Of a stretch of DNA of 60,553 bases, positions 7,846 through 16,313 are shown piece after piece; the stretch's first letter is position 1, and each line of letters starts with the position of its first letter. Origin of the DNA: Paenibacillus eucommiae (lineage in GTDB: Bacteria; Bacillota; Bacilli; Paenibacillales; NBRC-103111). A model generated the notes under the pieces. It was given only the letters and a program-made list of their open reading frames with translations, was not told the DNA's origin and did no database searches. The position numbers and the translations under genes are program-made. The stretch covers positions 1-60,553 of the forward strand of contig NZ_JAGGLB010000049.1 in the NCBI RefSeq assembly GCF_017874215.1. Reading direction: 5' to 3'.

Positions 7846-7873
7846 ATTATAAATGTATTTCAGCCATTGTCAA
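7846..7873 (-). promoter_or_regulatory. cysH-sat promoter
   Basis: A perfect minus-strand -35 TTGACA (7868-7873) and perfect -10 TATAAT (7846-7851) are 16 bases apart. The leader to cysH is short, about 55 bases, too short for an S-box riboswitch. An AATTC/GAATT dyad at about 7806-7834 lies in that leader and could be an operator for a sulfur regulator. Confidence 0.85.
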
Positions 7874-7950
7874 TAACTTCTTTTCATTTTGGTTTTTTGT
7901 TTGGCTTTTATGCGTTCCTATATCCTATTCATAAGAGTAAATTTGGATAA

Positions 7951-7993
7951 AAAAAAGACCCTTTTCGGCAATTTGCCAAAAAGAATCTTTTTT
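7951..7993 (-). terminator. intrinsic terminator after rpsI
   Basis: On the minus strand an A-rich arm and TTTTTGGCAA pair with TTGCCGAAAAG, followed by GGGTCTTTTTTTT. It begins about 10 bases past the rpsI stop and closes the rplM-rpsI unit before the cysH promoter. Confidence 0.85.
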
Positions 7994-8003
7994 GAACCGT
8001 ATA

Positions 8004-8396
8004 TTAACGTTTCGAGAATTGCGGTGCACGACGTGCTGCTTTCAAGCCGTACTTTTTACGCTCTTTCATACGTGGATCACGTGTTAGGAATCCAGCTTTC
8101 TTCAAAGATCCACGATATTCAGGATCTACTTTAAGAAGTGCACGGGAAATTCCGTGACGGATAGCTCCTGCTTGTCCACTGATTCCGCCTCCATGAGCGA
8201 TAACCAAAACGTCATATCTGCCTACAGTTTCAGTTAAATTCAGGGGTTGCTTAACGATAAGCTTTAATGTCTCAAGACCAAAATATTCGTCCAGCTCACG
8301 TTTGTTGATAATGATACGTCCTTCACCCGGTATAAGGCGTACACGCGCTACCGAATGTTTACGACGACCAGTTCCATAGTATTGAACTTGTGCCAC
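8004..8396 (-). CDS. rpsI: 30S ribosomal protein S9
   Basis: This is a 130-residue S9, full length, ending in the SKR tail that reaches the ribosomal P site tRNA. It has the YYGTGRRKxSVARVRL start and the GGGISGQAGAIRHGISRAL core of the family. It follows rplM by 20 bases, the pairing found in almost all bacteria, and is the last gene before a terminator. Confidence 0.98.
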   Translation of the reverse strand: MAQVQYYGTGRRKHSVARVRLIPGEGRIIINKRELDEYFGLETLKLIVKQPLNLTETVGRYDVLVIAHGGGISGQAGAIRHGISRALLKVDPEYRGSLKKAGFLTRDPRMKERKKYGLKAARRAPQFSKR

Positions 8397-8416
8397 AAAA
8401 CAGTCCTCCCTTTATA

Positions 8417-8854
8417 TTATCCGCGAAGTTCCCAAAGTTCAGGTAGTTGTGCTTGATGTGGATGCTCAGAACCAGCATACACCTTCAATTTTGTTTTCAT
8501 GCTGTCGCCAAGACGGTTCTTAGGAAGCATACCGTGAATAGCGAGTTCAATCATTTTCTCAGGCTTGTTGTTCAACATATCCTGAGCAACAGTTACTTTT
8601 AGTCCACTTTGGTACATAGAGTGGCGGTAGTATTTTTTGTTTTGCAGCTTTTTACCGGTCAAATGAATTTGTGATGCATTGATTACAATCACAAAATCTC
8701 CTGTATCCACATGCGGAGTAAACTCCGGCTTGTGTTTACCACGGATAATGCTTGCCGCTTCACTGGCCATACGACCTAAAGTTTTACCGGCAGCATCAAT
8801 AATGTACCATTTGCGCTCTACTTCGTTTGGCTTAGCCATATATGTGGTACGCAT
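8417..8854 (-). CDS. rplM: 50S ribosomal protein L13
   Basis: This is a 145-residue L13, an early-assembly 23S-binding protein. Family signatures are WYIIDAAGKTLGRMAS near the start and the GMLPKNRLG motif at about 105-115. The ATG follows AGGAGG. It heads the rplM-rpsI unit, which has its own promoter and a structured leader upstream. Confidence 0.98.
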   Translation of the reverse strand: MRTTYMAKPNEVERKWYIIDAAGKTLGRMASEAASIIRGKHKPEFTPHVDTGDFVIVINASQIHLTGKKLQNKKYYRHSMYQSGLKVTVAQDMLNNKPEKMIELAIHGMLPKNRLGDSMKTKLKVYAGSEHPHQAQLPELWELRG

Positions 8855-8865
8855 GCTTAATCCTC

Positions 8866-8965
8866 CTAAAATATATCTCGATCCGTCATCCTATGTTCTT
8901 GATCTTACGTGATGTTGTTGTTTCTGTGATCACGGGGCTGTGGGATAGCCGATCAAGAAACGCCA
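8866..8965 (-). promoter_or_regulatory. probable L13 autoregulatory leader
   Basis: About 100 transcribed bases lie between the promoter and rplM. TTTCTTGATC near the 5' end pairs with AAGATCAAGAA about 55 bases later, enclosing a GC-rich segment. This fits the position and size of the L13 leader known in Firmicutes; I have not matched it to the covariance model. Confidence 0.5.
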
Positions 8966-8971
8966 ATTAAT

Positions 8972-9000
8972 ATCATACATGATACTGGAGAAAGAATCAA
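8972..9000 (-). promoter_or_regulatory. rplM-rpsI promoter
   Basis: Minus-strand -35 TTGATT (8995-9000) and -10 TATGAT (8972-8977) are 17 bases apart. The -35 begins 18 bases after the truA stop codon, so the ribosomal unit is started anew rather than relying on read-through from truA. Confidence 0.75.
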
Positions 9001-9017
9001 GTAGTTCTTTTTGCAAA

Positions 9018-9779
9018 CTAATACTCCACGTTCCAAAGCGTTAAACCGTTTGCTTCAGCAGTAGGACCTGCCTGGCTGCGGTCACAAGCTTCGAGAATAC
9101 GTCTCATATCACTGCTATCTCTTTTGCCTTCACCGATTTGGAATAGGGTGCCTACTATAATTCTCACCATATTGTACAGAAATCCGCTCCCTGTAATCAT
9201 CACTCTTAAGCTTCCCGCCTTGGTGTCATCCGACATAGCATCAGGCTCCACTTCGATTCTGGCCTCATAGATGGTCCTGACCCGAATTTCTTTATCGGTT
9301 CTAACCGTACAGAAGGATGTGAAATCATGCTCGCCTATCAAACATTCAAGAGCTTCCCTCATAGCCTCAATATGCAATGGAGTATAGTGATGAAATTCAA
9401 ATTTTCGTTGAAATACATTGGGGAATCGCGCAACACGAACGGCATAGCAGTACGTCTTACGCTTTGCAGATTTACGGGAGTGAAAAGTAAGAGGCGCTTC
9501 TTCCGCAGATAAAGCCACAATATCTTTAGGCAATCTAGTGTTTAGAGCCAAACACCAGCGTTCGACTGGAATCACCGAGTTGGTTATGAAGTTAATAACC
9601 TGCCTTCTTGCATGTACGCCTGCATCCGTTCTTCCAGAAGATATCACCTTTACAGATTCACCTGTAAGCTTGAAAATCGTGTCCTCAAGCTTGTCCTGAA
9701 TGGTGTTCCCTCCAGGCTGTGTCTGAAAGCCAGAATAGGCTGTACCATCATAGCTAATAATAAATTTTAAGTTTTTCAC
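9018..9779 (-). CDS. truA: tRNA pseudouridine synthase A
   Basis: This is a 253-residue TruA, which makes pseudouridine at positions 38-40 of the tRNA anticodon arm. The catalytic Asp is D52 in SSGRTDAGVHA. The start chosen is a GTG at 9779 with GGAGG seven bases upstream; a longer in-frame reading from 9827 lacks a ribosome-binding site and its extra residues do not look like TruA. In B. subtilis three ECF transporter genes separate rplQ from truA; here they are absent. Confidence 0.95.
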   Translation of the reverse strand: MKNLKFIISYDGTAYSGFQTQPGGNTIQDKLEDTIFKLTGESVKVISSGRTDAGVHARRQVINFITNSVIPVERWCLALNTRLPKDIVALSAEEAPLTFHSRKSAKRKTYCYAVRVARFPNVFQRKFEFHHYTPLHIEAMREALECLIGEHDFTSFCTVRTDKEIRVRTIYEARIEVEPDAMSDDTKAGSLRVMITGSGFLYNMVRIIVGTLFQIGEGKRDSSDMRRILEACDRSQAGPTAEANGLTLWNVEY

Positions 9780-9856
9780 ACTTGTTCCTCCGCTTAGCAG
9801 CGAAGTCCAGGATACTATAGGCTGCAAAGCCAGCCCACAGTATCCTAACTAAGACT

Positions 9857-9903
9857 GCAAAAAAAGGGCTTCAGCAGAATCGCAGATTCCGTCCACCCTT
9901 TCC
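9857..9903 (-). terminator. probable terminator after rplQ
   Basis: On the minus strand AAGGG pairs with CCCTT around an inner GAATC/GATTC stem, followed by TTTTTTT. It starts a few bases after the rplQ stop and would end the S10-spc-alpha supercluster before truA. The stem is imperfect. Confidence 0.65.
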
Positions 9904-9910
9904 CACTGTC

Positions 9911-10276
9911 TTATGCGCGATCTACTAGCTCTAAATACACCATAGGTGCAGCGTCTCCACGGCGCGGTCCAAGCTTAAGGATACGAGTATATCCGCCTGG
10001 ACGCTCGGAATAGCGAGGAGCCAGCTCAGAGAAGAGCTTTTGTATAGCGTCTTGATCAGCATTTGCAGCTTCTCTACGAACAAAAGCAGCCACCTGACGG
10101 CGTGCATGAAGATCTCCGCGTTTAGCTAATGTAATCAGCTTTTCCGCAATAGAACGAAGCTCTTTTGCTTTAGCTTCAGTTGTTTGAATGCGCTCATGTA
10201 TGAACAGATCCGTTACCAAATCACGAAATAAAGCTTTACGTGAACTGGAATCCCGGTTCAGTTTCTTGTAGTTCAT
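9911..10276 (-). CDS. rplQ: 50S ribosomal protein L17
   Basis: This is a 121-residue bacterial L17 with the typical KLNRxSSSRKALFRDLVTDLF start and the GGYTRILKLGPRRGDAAPM C-terminal block. It is the last gene of the alpha operon, 12 bases after rpoA, and is followed by a terminator-like hairpin. L17 sits near the peptide exit tunnel. Confidence 0.98.
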   Translation of the reverse strand: MNYKKLNRDSSSRKALFRDLVTDLFIHERIQTTEAKAKELRSIAEKLITLAKRGDLHARRQVAAFVRREAANADQDAIQKLFSELAPRYSERPGGYTRILKLGPRRGDAAPMVYLELVDRA

Positions 10277-10288
10277 GGTTTAACCTCC

Positions 10289-11233
10289 TTATTCCTCGTT
10301 ACGTAAACCCAGACCAAGCTCTTCGAGCTTCTCTTGAACTTCTTCAAGTGATTTACGGCCTAAGTTCCGTACCTTCATCATATCTTCTTCGGTCTTCGTT
10401 ATTAGCTCTTGAACGGTATTAATACCGGCACGCTTTAGGCAGTTATAAGAACGAACAGATAGATCCAGTTCCTCGATAGTCATCTCTAGAACTTTCTCTT
10501 TCTTATCTTCCTCTTTTTCAACCATAATTTCGGCATCCTTCGCTTCGTCAGTTAGGCCAACGAAAAGGAACAGATGCTCAGTCAAAATTTTGGCGCCTAA
10601 GCTAACGGCTTCTTCAGGTCGAATACTGCCATCAGTCCACACTTCGAGGGTAAGCTTGTCATAGTTAGTTACTTGGCCGACGCGAGTATTTTCTACTGTG
10701 TAATTAACGCGGGTAATAGGTGTGTAGATCGAGTCAACCGGAATTACGCCAATAGGCTGCTCATCCCGTTTGTTCTTATCTGACTGCATATAGCCGCGGC
10801 CTCTGTTAGCATGAATTCTCATATGAAGACGAGAATCAGAAGAGAGCGTCGCTATATGCAAATCTGGATTAAGAATTTCGACATCACTATCGCCGCGGAT
10901 ATCACCAGCAACGATATTGCCTTCGCCTTCAGCGTCAATTTCAAGTATTTTTTCCTCATCGGAGTGAATTCTCAGCGACAATCCTTTGAGATTGAGGATT
11001 ATTTCTGTTACATCCTCAAGCACGCCGGGTATCGTTGAGAACTCATGCAAAACTCCGTCGATGTGAACAGAGGTCACTGCAGCACCCGGTAAAGATGACA
11101 GTAAAATACGACGTAAAGAGTTACCTAATGTTGTCCCATAGCCACGTTCCAGCGGCTCTACGACAAACCTGCCGTATGAGCCATCTTCACTTAAAGCTAC
11201 AGTTTCTATTTTTGGCTTTTCGATTTCGATCAT
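10289..11233 (-). CDS. rpoA: RNA polymerase alpha subunit
   Basis: This is 314 residues, the same length as B. subtilis RpoA. The N-terminal domain (about 1-230) dimerises and nucleates core assembly. A charged linker (EKEEDKKEK) leads to the C-terminal domain, where NCLKRAGI and the LGRKSLEEV helix-hairpin-helix bind UP elements and activators. The start is the ATG at 11233 after GGAGG; an in-frame ATG nine bases upstream overlaps that site. The 124-base gap to rpsK holds only weak promoter-like sequence. Confidence 0.98.
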   Translation of the reverse strand: MIEIEKPKIETVALSEDGSYGRFVVEPLERGYGTTLGNSLRRILLSSLPGAAVTSVHIDGVLHEFSTIPGVLEDVTEIILNLKGLSLRIHSDEEKILEIDAEGEGNIVAGDIRGDSDVEILNPDLHIATLSSDSRLHMRIHANRGRGYMQSDKNKRDEQPIGVIPVDSIYTPITRVNYTVENTRVGQVTNYDKLTLEVWTDGSIRPEEAVSLGAKILTEHLFLFVGLTDEAKDAEIMVEKEEDKKEKVLEMTIEELDLSVRSYNCLKRAGINTVQELITKTEEDMMKVRNLGRKSLEEVQEKLEELGLGLRNEE

Positions 11234-11357
11234 GAAATGCACCCTCCATTCAAAACGTCGTTTCCTCTGGATACTTTAGCAAAAATAGGGTAGTATGCCT
11301 ATCCTTCAACACCATTATTCACGATTTTGGGATATTTATACTACAGAGAACCCTGAA

Positions 11358-11753
11358 TTATACGCGACGACGTTTCGGAGGACGGCAACCATTATGCGGG
11401 ATCGGTGTCACGTCTTTAATTAAGTTTACTTCCAAGCCAGCTGCTTGCAAGGAACGAATGGCTGCTTCACGTCCGGCACCAGGGCCTTTAACCATAACTT
11501 CTACAGCCTTCATGCCGTGCTCCATAGCTGCTTTAGCTGCTGATTCAGCTGCCATTTGTGCTGCGTATGGAGTGCTTTTACGGGATCCCTTGAAACCAAG
11601 GTTTCCTGCACTTGCCCAAGAAATCGCATTACCATGCGGATCCGTGATAGTCACGATGGTATTGTTGAATGTGGAGCGAATATGTGCCACTCCGGAATCA
11701 ATATTTTTACGGTCACGACGTTTCGTACGGACTACTTTTTTAGGTTTTGCCAT
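11358..11753 (-). CDS. rpsK: 30S ribosomal protein S11
   Basis: This is a 131-residue S11 with the family blocks GVAHIRSTFNNTIVTITD and GPGAGREAAIRSLQAAGL and the basic C-terminal RPPKRRRV. It is part of the platform of the 30S subunit near the E-site mRNA. It lies in the alpha operon between rpsM and rpoA. Confidence 0.98.
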   Translation of the reverse strand: MAKPKKVVRTKRRDRKNIDSGVAHIRSTFNNTIVTITDPHGNAISWASAGNLGFKGSRKSTPYAAQMAAESAAKAAMEHGMKAVEVMVKGPGAGREAAIRSLQAAGLEVNLIKDVTPIPHNGCRPPKRRRV

Positions 11754-11771
11754 TAGCTCTAACCCCCTTTA

Positions 11772-12140
11772 TTATTTCTTCTTATTAGCCACTGTACGAC
11801 GAGGACCTTTACGTGTACGGGCATTTGTTTTGGTACGTTGACCACGAACAGGTAATCCACGACGGTGGCGAATACCACGGTAAGAACCGATTTCAATCAG
11901 ACGCTTGATATTCAGGGAGATCTCACGACGAAGATCGCCTTCTACTTTGATCGTCTTGTCGATAACTTCGCGAATTTTGCTTACTTCATCCTCAGTCAGA
12001 TCACGAATACGTGTTTCAGGGCTAATCCCTGTGCTGCTGACGATTTTTTGGGAAGTCGTATTACCGATACCAAAAATGTAAGTTAAAGCAATCACTACGC
12101 GCTTGTCACGAGGTAAGTCTACTCCAGCTATACGAGCCAT
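11772..12140 (-). CDS. rpsM: 30S ribosomal protein S13
   Basis: This is a 122-residue S13 with the MARIAGVDLPRDKRV start, the helix-two-turn-helix middle and the basic tail RGQRTKTNARTRKGPRR that contacts the P-site tRNA. It forms part of the 30S head and the B1 intersubunit bridges. It follows rpmJ by about 20 bases. Confidence 0.98.
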   Translation of the reverse strand: MARIAGVDLPRDKRVVIALTYIFGIGNTTSQKIVSSTGISPETRIRDLTEDEVSKIREVIDKTIKVEGDLRREISLNIKRLIEIGSYRGIRHRRGLPVRGQRTKTNARTRKGPRRTVANKKK

Positions 12141-12159
12141 TTACCAGCTGCACCTCCTT

Positions 12160-12273
12160 CTATCCTTGTTTTTGTTTATGCTTTGGATTTTCACAAATTA
12201 CCATAACATTGCCTTTACGGCGAATAACTTTACACTTTTCACACATGGGCTTGACCGAGGGTCTTACCTTCAT
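12160..12273 (-). CDS. rpmJ: 50S ribosomal protein L36
   Basis: This is a 37-residue protein starting MKVRPSVKPMCEKCKVIRRK. The zinc ligands C11, C14, C27 and H32 are all present, so this is the zinc-binding (C+) form. It sits between infA and rpsM as in other Bacillales; GGAGG precedes the ATG at 12273. Confidence 0.97.
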   Translation of the reverse strand: MKVRPSVKPMCEKCKVIRRKGNVMVICENPKHKQKQG

Positions 12274-12306
12274 TTCGATTCCCTCCTAAGAGTAGATTCA
12301 TGCCAT

Positions 12307-12525
12307 TTATTTAAATCGGTAGGTTATACGGCCTCTTGTTAAATCGTAAGGCGATAATTCTACGGTAACCTTATCTCCAGGTAATATTCGGATAAAATGC
12401 ATTCTGATTTTACCGGAAACATGGGCAAGGATTTTATGACCATTCTCCAATTCAACCTTGAACATTGCATTAGGAAGAGGTTCAATCACTGTACCTTCTA
12501 CTTCAATCACATCTTCTTTGGCCAC
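12307..12525 (-). CDS. infA: translation initiation factor IF-1
   Basis: This is a 72-residue S1/OB-fold protein that binds the 30S A site during initiation. The start is a GTG at 12525 (MAKEDVIEVEGTV), giving the standard length; a reading two codons longer is possible but lacks better spacing to AGGAG. It lies between the KOW-domain gene and rpmJ. Confidence 0.97.
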   Translation of the reverse strand: MAKEDVIEVEGTVIEPLPNAMFKVELENGHKILAHVSGKIRMHFIRILPGDKVTVELSPYDLTRGRITYRFK

Positions 12526-12527
12526 AG

Positions 12528-12836
12528 TCATTCTCCTTTCTCATGTGCTTCAGCTTTTAAATTTTCCACGAACTTAGCAATTGCAAATCGCAATTTACCA
12601 TTAGTTACACGACCCGTATCCATTAAGCTTCCTACAACCTCACTGCTAATTGTCGTCTGCAATTGAAGATGTAGCAGATTCTTCTTTTTGGGGGAGTCAA
12701 ACCTTCGCTTGTCTCCATCAGCGATCAAGACAAAGCGAGAATCCAGAAGAGCGATGATAACGGCATATTTGCCGGGATCACTCCCGCGAAGCACCTTGAC
12801 AATCTGCCCGAGTTCAGGGGTTTGATTTATAAACAC
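12528..12836 (-). CDS. KOW-domain RNA-binding protein (L14e-like)
   Basis: This is a 102-residue protein with an N-terminal KOW-like segment (LGQIVKVLRGSDPGKYAVIIALLD, about 9-32) followed by a basic stretch (DGDKRRFDSPKKKN). Small proteins of this type occur between map and infA in many Firmicutes (ybzG position in B. subtilis). They resemble eukaryotic/archaeal L14e and are thought to bind RNA, but their role is unknown. The start is a GTG ten bases after the map stop; the C-terminus stops two bases short of the infA start. Confidence 0.85.
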   Translation of the reverse strand: MFINQTPELGQIVKVLRGSDPGKYAVIIALLDSRFVLIADGDKRRFDSPKKKNLLHLQLQTTISSEVVGSLMDTGRVTNGKLRFAIAKFVENLKAEAHEKGE

Positions 12837-12846
12837 GCATTATCAC

Positions 12847-13599
12847 CTACGCTTTGAGTTTCGTCAGGATCTCAAAACCATCCGCCGTAATCGCCACTGT
12901 ATGTTCAAAATGAGCGCATAACGAACCATCCACTGTCACTACAGTCCAATCATCATCCAAAGTCTTCACAAATCTATCGCCAACTATAACCATAGGCTCT
13001 ATCGCCAAAACCATGCCTTGTCTTAATCGAGGCCCTTTATCCGGCAGCCCATAGTTAGGAATTTGCGGCTCTTCATGAAGCTTGCTTCCGATTCCATGCC
13101 CGACATATTCTCGAACGACAGAAAATCCGGCATCTTCAATACAGTTTTGAATCGCATGTGAAAGCGAGAATAACCTAACATCCGGTTTTGCTACTGCAAT
13201 TCCTTGCTCTAGAGACTTCTCTGTTACCTCCAAAAGCTTTTTAGCGGTTTCCGAGACCGCACCCACCGGGTACGTCCATGCGGAATCCCCATGATAGCCT
13301 TTGTACTGAGCTCCAATATCAATGCTGATAATGTCACCCTCTGCCAGTCTTCTAGGACCAGGGATGCCGTGTACTAACTGTTCGTTGACTGAAGCACAAA
13401 TGCTGCCTGGAAAACCGTTGTAGCCTTTAAAAGATGGAGTCGCTCCCTGGCTGCGAATGTAATCCTCTGCGATCTGATCAAGATCCTTCGTTGTAACATT
13501 CGGACGAATCGCCCCTGCTAGCAAGCGGTGGGTCTCAGCTACGATACGACCTGCTTCTCGCATAAGGTCCAGTTCAATCTCGGACTTACAAATGATCAT
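12847..13599 (-). CDS. map: methionine aminopeptidase, type I
   Basis: This is a 250-residue enzyme that removes the initiator Met from new proteins. The five metal ligands are visible as D94, D105, H168, E201 and E232, with H78 in the substrate pocket. No N-terminal zinc finger is present (type Ia). Its ATG overlaps the adk stop by four bases, indicating translational coupling. Confidence 0.97.
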   Translation of the reverse strand: MIICKSEIELDLMREAGRIVAETHRLLAGAIRPNVTTKDLDQIAEDYIRSQGATPSFKGYNGFPGSICASVNEQLVHGIPGPRRLAEGDIISIDIGAQYKGYHGDSAWTYPVGAVSETAKKLLEVTEKSLEQGIAVAKPDVRLFSLSHAIQNCIEDAGFSVVREYVGHGIGSKLHEEPQIPNYGLPDKGPRLRQGMVLAIEPMVIVGDRFVKTLDDDWTVVTVDGSLCAHFEHTVAITADGFEILTKLKA

Positions 13600-14249
13600 T
13601 CCGCCAATCCTCTGAGCAATGAGCTTATTTGCTGTGTTACCGCATGAATATCTTGTTCCCCGTTAACCTCACGTAAGATTTCTCTTTTGTTGTAATAATC
13701 CAGCAGCGGAGCTGTCTTATTCGTATACTCATCTAGGCGGGTGCCGACTTTTTCTTCCGTATCATCGCTTCTTTGATACAACTCTCCGGAGCATTTATCA
13801 CAAATGTCTGATTGCTTCGGTGGATTAAAGATCACATGATAGGTAGCGCCGCAAGACTTGCAAATTCTACGTCCGGTAAGTCTTGCAAGGAGAAAACTGC
13901 GATCCACTTTCAAATTAATAACATGCTCAATCTTTTTGTTCAGGGATTGTACGATTTCACCCAGCGCATCAGCCTGCGCTATTGTTCTTGGAAAACCATC
14001 AAGCAAAAAGCCCTTTTCACAATCCTGCTGAGCCAGACGCTCTCTTACAATACCGTTGGTGATCTCATCAGGCACGAGTAGACCTTTATCTACATAGCCT
14101 TTAGCTTCTATGCCCAGAGGTGTTCCTTGACTCATAGCCAAGCGAAACGCGTCTCCAGTAGAAATATGGGGAATTTGAAATTCACTGACGATTTTCTCCG
14201 CCTGCGTACCTTTGCCTGCACCAGGAGGACCCATAAAAATAACGTTCAC
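13596..14249 (-). CDS. adk: adenylate kinase (zinc-binding long form)
   Basis: This 217-residue enzyme interconverts ATP, AMP and ADP. The P-loop GPPGAGKG is at 7-14 and the LID domain has four cysteines, C130/C133/C150/C153, that bind structural zinc as in other Gram-positive enzymes. The start is a GTG at 14249 after GGAGG, giving the same length as B. subtilis Adk; a longer in-frame reading to 14270 is unlikely. It lies between secY and map. Confidence 0.97.
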   Translation of the reverse strand: MNVIFMGPPGAGKGTQAEKIVSEFQIPHISTGDAFRLAMSQGTPLGIEAKGYVDKGLLVPDEITNGIVRERLAQQDCEKGFLLDGFPRTIAQADALGEIVQSLNKKIEHVINLKVDRSFLLARLTGRRICKSCGATYHVIFNPPKQSDICDKCSGELYQRSDDTEEKVGTRLDEYTNKTAPLLDYYNKREILREVNGEQDIHAVTQQISSLLRGLAE

Positions 14250-14335
14250 CTTGACTCCCTCCCATCGCACTTGGCATTACGAACAGCACAATAGGTGCCG
14301 ATGCCGCAACAATTTGCCCCATCAGAACCTATCTG

Positions 14336-15637
14336 CTATTTATTGATAAATCCTTTGTAATGGCGTTTAATCAGATGGCTTTCGATCTGTTTCATGGTCT
14401 CAAGTCCAACCCCTACAACGATTAGTATCGAGGTACCGCCAATCTGTACGGAACTGGGCAGCCCGGCTAAACGACCGAACAGCATCGGCAGTATGGAGAT
14501 AGCTGCCAAGAATAGAGCTCCAGATAACGTGATTCTCGTCATGACACGAGTCAGATAAACCGATGTGGTTTTACCAGGACGAATTCCTGGAATGTAGCCA
14601 CCGTTCTTTTTCATCTGATCTGCCATTTGTACCGGATTGATTTGAACGAACGTGTAGAAATAAGTGAACCCGATAATGAGCAGAATGTAGAGTACCATAC
14701 CCAATGGCGCCGTATAGCTTAGGTTGTTAATAATCCAGTCGGCTACTACATTACCTCTCCAGTAACTTGCAATAGTTGGTGGAAATACCAGTAGTGATAA
14801 TGCAAAGATTACTGGAATAACACCTGCTGCATTTACCTTGAGTGGAATGTGTGTTGTTTGACCGCCATACATCTTGCGTCCAACGACACGCTTCGCGTAT
14901 TGTACCGGAATTTTCCGAACACCCTGCTGAACGAAGATAACCCCTGCCACGATAGCAATTACGACTAACAGGATAAGGATAACCTTCACGATATTTAAGA
15001 ATAGCGCTCCACTTGCATCAGCAAACAATGTTTTGTAAATTTGCTGAATACCTGTTGGAAACGCGGCAACGATACCTGCAAAAATGATAATGGAAATACC
15101 GTTTCCTATCCCAAACTCGGTGATTTGTTCTCCTAACCACATCAGAAACGCAGTTCCAGCCGTCAATACAATAGCGATCATCACATAAGTTGTGAAGCTA
15201 GGATCGATAACAAGACCGTTGTAGGCATTGTTAAAACCAATAGCAAGACCAAAGGCTTGAATGATACCTAATCCTATCGTACCGTAACGAGTAATTTGCG
15301 CCAGCTTCTTTTTACCAACATCGCCTTCTTTAGCCCATTGTGCAAAACGTGGAATCACGTCCATGGACAATAGCTGAACAATAATCGAAGCGGTAATGTA
15401 GGGCATAATCCCCATCGCGAAGATGGAGAATTTAAAGAGCGCCCCACCAGAGAAAGTGTTAAGTAAACCAAAGACATCAGCTTGATTCGTTTGGTCTTGC
15501 AGCTTCAGAACGTCTGTATTGATGTTAGGTACCGGGATAAAAGCACCTATTCTGTAGACGATTAATACAAGAAGGGTGAATACTATTCTTTTGCGCAAAT
15601 CCTCTACCTTAAAGATGTTGGATATGGTATTAAACAT
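14336..15637 (-). CDS. secY: protein translocase channel subunit SecY
   Basis: This is a 433-residue, ten-helix membrane protein forming the Sec channel with SecE (encoded at 41476-41688) and SecG. It starts with the amphipathic MFNTISNIFKVEDLRKRI and has the typical cytosolic loops (GGQTTHIPLKVNAAGVIPVIFA and IRPGKTTSVYL). Its ATG overlaps the rplO stop by one base. An 86-base gap separates it from adk. Confidence 0.98.
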   Translation of the reverse strand: MFNTISNIFKVEDLRKRIVFTLLVLIVYRIGAFIPVPNINTDVLKLQDQTNQADVFGLLNTFSGGALFKFSIFAMGIMPYITASIIVQLLSMDVIPRFAQWAKEGDVGKKKLAQITRYGTIGLGIIQAFGLAIGFNNAYNGLVIDPSFTTYVMIAIVLTAGTAFLMWLGEQITEFGIGNGISIIIFAGIVAAFPTGIQQIYKTLFADASGALFLNIVKVILILLVVIAIVAGVIFVQQGVRKIPVQYAKRVVGRKMYGGQTTHIPLKVNAAGVIPVIFALSLLVFPPTIASYWRGNVVADWIINNLSYTAPLGMVLYILLIIGFTYFYTFVQINPVQMADQMKKNGGYIPGIRPGKTTSVYLTRVMTRITLSGALFLAAISILPMLFGRLAGLPSSVQIGGTSILIVVGVGLETMKQIESHLIKRHYKGFINK

Positions 15638-16077
15638 TAAATCACCTCGGTTTGACCGCCGGCAGCTTGGATTTTCTCTACCGCAGATTGAGAGAACTTG
15701 TTCGCCTTAACGGTTAATTTTACTGTGATTTCACCGTTACCTAGAATTTTAATACCATCTTTAGGAGACTTTACTATACCGGAATTCAAAAGAATTTCCG
15801 GAGTCACTTCGGTACCATCAGCGAAACTGCTAAGATCTTCTAAGTTGACGATCGCGAACTCTTTGCGGAAAGGATTGTTAAATCCGCGTTTCGGTAAACG
15901 ACGGTATAACGGGTTTTGTCCGCCTTCAAATCCTGGACGAACACCGCCACCTGAACGTGCATTTTGACCTTTGTGTCCGCGAGTGGATGTTTTACCCATT
16001 CCGCTACCTACACCACGGCCAACACGCTTACTAGCGTGACGAGAACCGGTTGCGGAGCTAAGCTCATGTAACTTCAT
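15637..16077 (-). CDS. rplO: 50S ribosomal protein L15
   Basis: This is a 146-residue L15 with the Gly/Arg-rich N-terminal extension (RVGRGVGSGMGKTSTRGHKGQ) that threads into 23S rRNA, and a globular C-terminal half. It is translationally coupled to secY by a one-base overlap of stop and start. It is part of the spc operon. Confidence 0.98.
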   Translation of the reverse strand: MKLHELSSATGSRHASKRVGRGVGSGMGKTSTRGHKGQNARSGGGVRPGFEGGQNPLYRRLPKRGFNNPFRKEFAIVNLEDLSSFADGTEVTPEILLNSGIVKSPKDGIKILGNGEITVKLTVKANKFSQSAVEKIQAAGGQTEVI

Positions 16078-16113
16078 CGTTGCACACCTCCTCTAGATCT
16101 TAATGTAACTCAT

Positions 16114-16302
16114 TTATGCTTCTATTTCTTTAACTTCAACAAGGTGACTTACTTGCTTAACCATCCCTCTGATAGCGGCGTTATCCTGATGAATCACAGT
16201 TTGCTGCAGCTTGCGCAGACCTAAAGTTTTCACAGTAACGCGTTGTGTTTCCGGACGACCGATCAGGCTGCGTTTGAGGGTAATTTGTAATTGTTTTGCC
16301 AT
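16114..16302 (-). CDS. rpmD: 50S ribosomal protein L30
   Basis: This is a 62-residue bacterial L30 with the LKRSLIGRPETQRVTVKTLGL signature and the VIHQDNAAIRGMVKQVSHLV helix. GGAGG precedes the ATG. It lies between rpsE and rplO in the spc operon. Confidence 0.97.
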   Translation of the reverse strand: MAKQLQITLKRSLIGRPETQRVTVKTLGLRKLQQTVIHQDNAAIRGMVKQVSHLVEVKEIEA

Positions 16303-16313
16303 GTTTACCCCTC

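Noticed and set aside
7889..8134. An 81-codon plus-strand reading frame near rpsI
   Set aside because: It runs through the rpsI terminator and the antisense of rpsI; no ribosome-binding site.
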